Of a DNA stretch of 5,092 bases, positions 4,615-5,092 are shown one piece after another. The translations under genes were made by a program, and so were the position numbers. Each line of letters opens with the position of its first letter. Within the stretch, counting starts at the first letter, position 1. The notes below the pieces were generated by a model. It was not told where the DNA came from and did no database searches. It saw nothing but the letters and a program-made list of their open reading frames with translations. Source of the DNA: JANMCE01 sp031360915 (GTDB lineage: Bacteria; Actinomycetota; Acidimicrobiia; Acidimicrobiales; Ilumatobacteraceae); assembly GCA_031360915.1 (NCBI GenBank), contig JANMCE010000322.1, positions 1 through 5,092 on the forward strand, in the 5' to 3' direction.

Positions 4615-5092
4615 GCGGGTGACGCCGACGCTACGGGCTGCGTGACGGATTGCGGTGATCAACGATGTCGGGTCGGCGTGCACACGTGTCGCGGCGGGGC
4701 CGGAGGTGTGGCGGGCCGAGATGAACGGGCGGGTGATGACGGGCTTCACCGCGTCGGCCTCACCGGGGCTCACCGTCGCAACGTGCACCATGGTTACCGC
4801 ATCACCCGGCACGGCCCAGCGCGCTTGCCCGACACGCAACGGCGCGTCGCTGAGCTCGACCGTGCCGAGGATCGTGCGAGCATGGTCATCCGGCCCGAGG
4901 ACGAGGTGGGCGGCGCCAGACGGGAGCAACCCGGCGGCAAACAATCCCTCGGGGCGACGAGTGGCCAGTATCAGGTGCGGGCCACCGACAGACCGCTGGC
5001 CCAGTTTCGCCAAGGCCGCCGCTGCGCCGGGCACGGCCGCAGCCAATGTAGTTGCATCATCAACAAAGACAACCGTGCGTCGGCTGCTTATG
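4612..5092 (-). CDS. FtsK/SpoIIIE-type ATPase domain protein, 5'-partial
   Basis: About 160 C-terminal residues are visible; the frame is open to the window edge, so the start is outside. The first visible block, RRTVVFVDDAT, is a Walker B-like strand with Asp-Asp where FtsK/SpoIIIE and EccC proteins usually have Asp-Glu. About 25 residues later comes GQRSVGGPHLILATRRPEG, matching the family's sensor segment (GRSLGxHLxLATQRP). A divergent remainder with ILGTVELSDAPLRVGQARW corresponds to the region where the family has its ILG and P-G-x-G/G-x-A turns. Proteins of this group couple ATP hydrolysis to DNA or protein translocation at the membrane. Many actinobacterial members carry several such domains in tandem; here the protein ends shortly after this domain at TAA (4614-4612). 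Whether it moves DNA or belongs to a type VII-like secretion system cannot be told without the N-terminus. Confidence 0.8.
   Translation of the reverse strand, partial: ISSRRTVVFVDDATTLAAAVPGAAAALAKLGQRSVGGPHLILATRRPEGLFAAGLLPSGAAHLVLGPDDHARTILGTVELSDAPLRVGQARWAVPGDAVTMVHVATVSPGEADAVKPVITRPFISARHTSGPAATRVHADPTSLITAIRHAARSVGVTR

Overview
The window looks like a piece of a high-GC actinobacterial chromosome (Actinomycetota, lineage not resolved). The evidence is GC-rich codon use, GTG starts, apparently leaderless transcripts and protein families that are commonest in actinobacteria: an RNB nuclease with a DLDQ active site, DUF5990, an LpqF-like serine hydrolase lipoprotein, and a small HTH protein paired with a Clp-N protein. 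There is no rRNA, tRNA, CRISPR array, transposase or integrase in it.

Layout from left to right. (1) Positions 1-1327, + strand: C-terminal part of an RNB-family 3'-5' exoribonuclease whose 5' end lies outside the window, followed by a very strong hairpin (1348-1397). (2) 1559-2095, + strand: a DUF5990 protein. (3) 2145-2190: a hairpin between two convergent genes, a possible bidirectional terminator. (4) 2260-3312, - strand: a secreted, lipid-anchored serine beta-lactamase-like hydrolase. (5) 3312-3363: a compact divergent control region. (6) 3363-3575 and 3593-4099, + strand: a two-gene operon of a 70-residue helix-turn-helix protein and a 168-residue protein made of two Clp-N repeats with no ATPase domain. 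(7) 4100-4611: about 510 bases with no convincing gene. (8) 4612-5092, - strand: C-terminal end of an FtsK/SpoIIIE-type ATPase whose 5' end lies outside the window.

The most interesting part is the control region. Two perfect palindromes, GTCAAC-N4-GTTGAC, lie 28 bp apart around a dyad centre at 3337.5. Each palindrome contains the -10 box of one promoter and the -35 box of the opposite one. The promoters are TTGACT-17-TAAGGT rightward and TTGACC-17-TATGGT leftward. Each -10 box ends exactly 7 nt before a GTG start codon, so both transcripts should be leaderless. The simplest reading is that the small HTH protein binds both palindromes and controls itself, the Clp-N protein and the hydrolase together. 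The Clp-N protein is then a candidate sensor or proteolysis adaptor for the regulator or for misfolded clients. That functional link is inference.

A 23-bp element (22/23 identical) occurs twice in inverted orientation, at 1435-1457 and 4487-4509, in the two outer intergenic regions. It brackets the DUF5990, hydrolase, HTH and Clp-N genes. It could mark a cassette boundary or be a dispersed genomic repeat; no target duplication or recombinase is visible.
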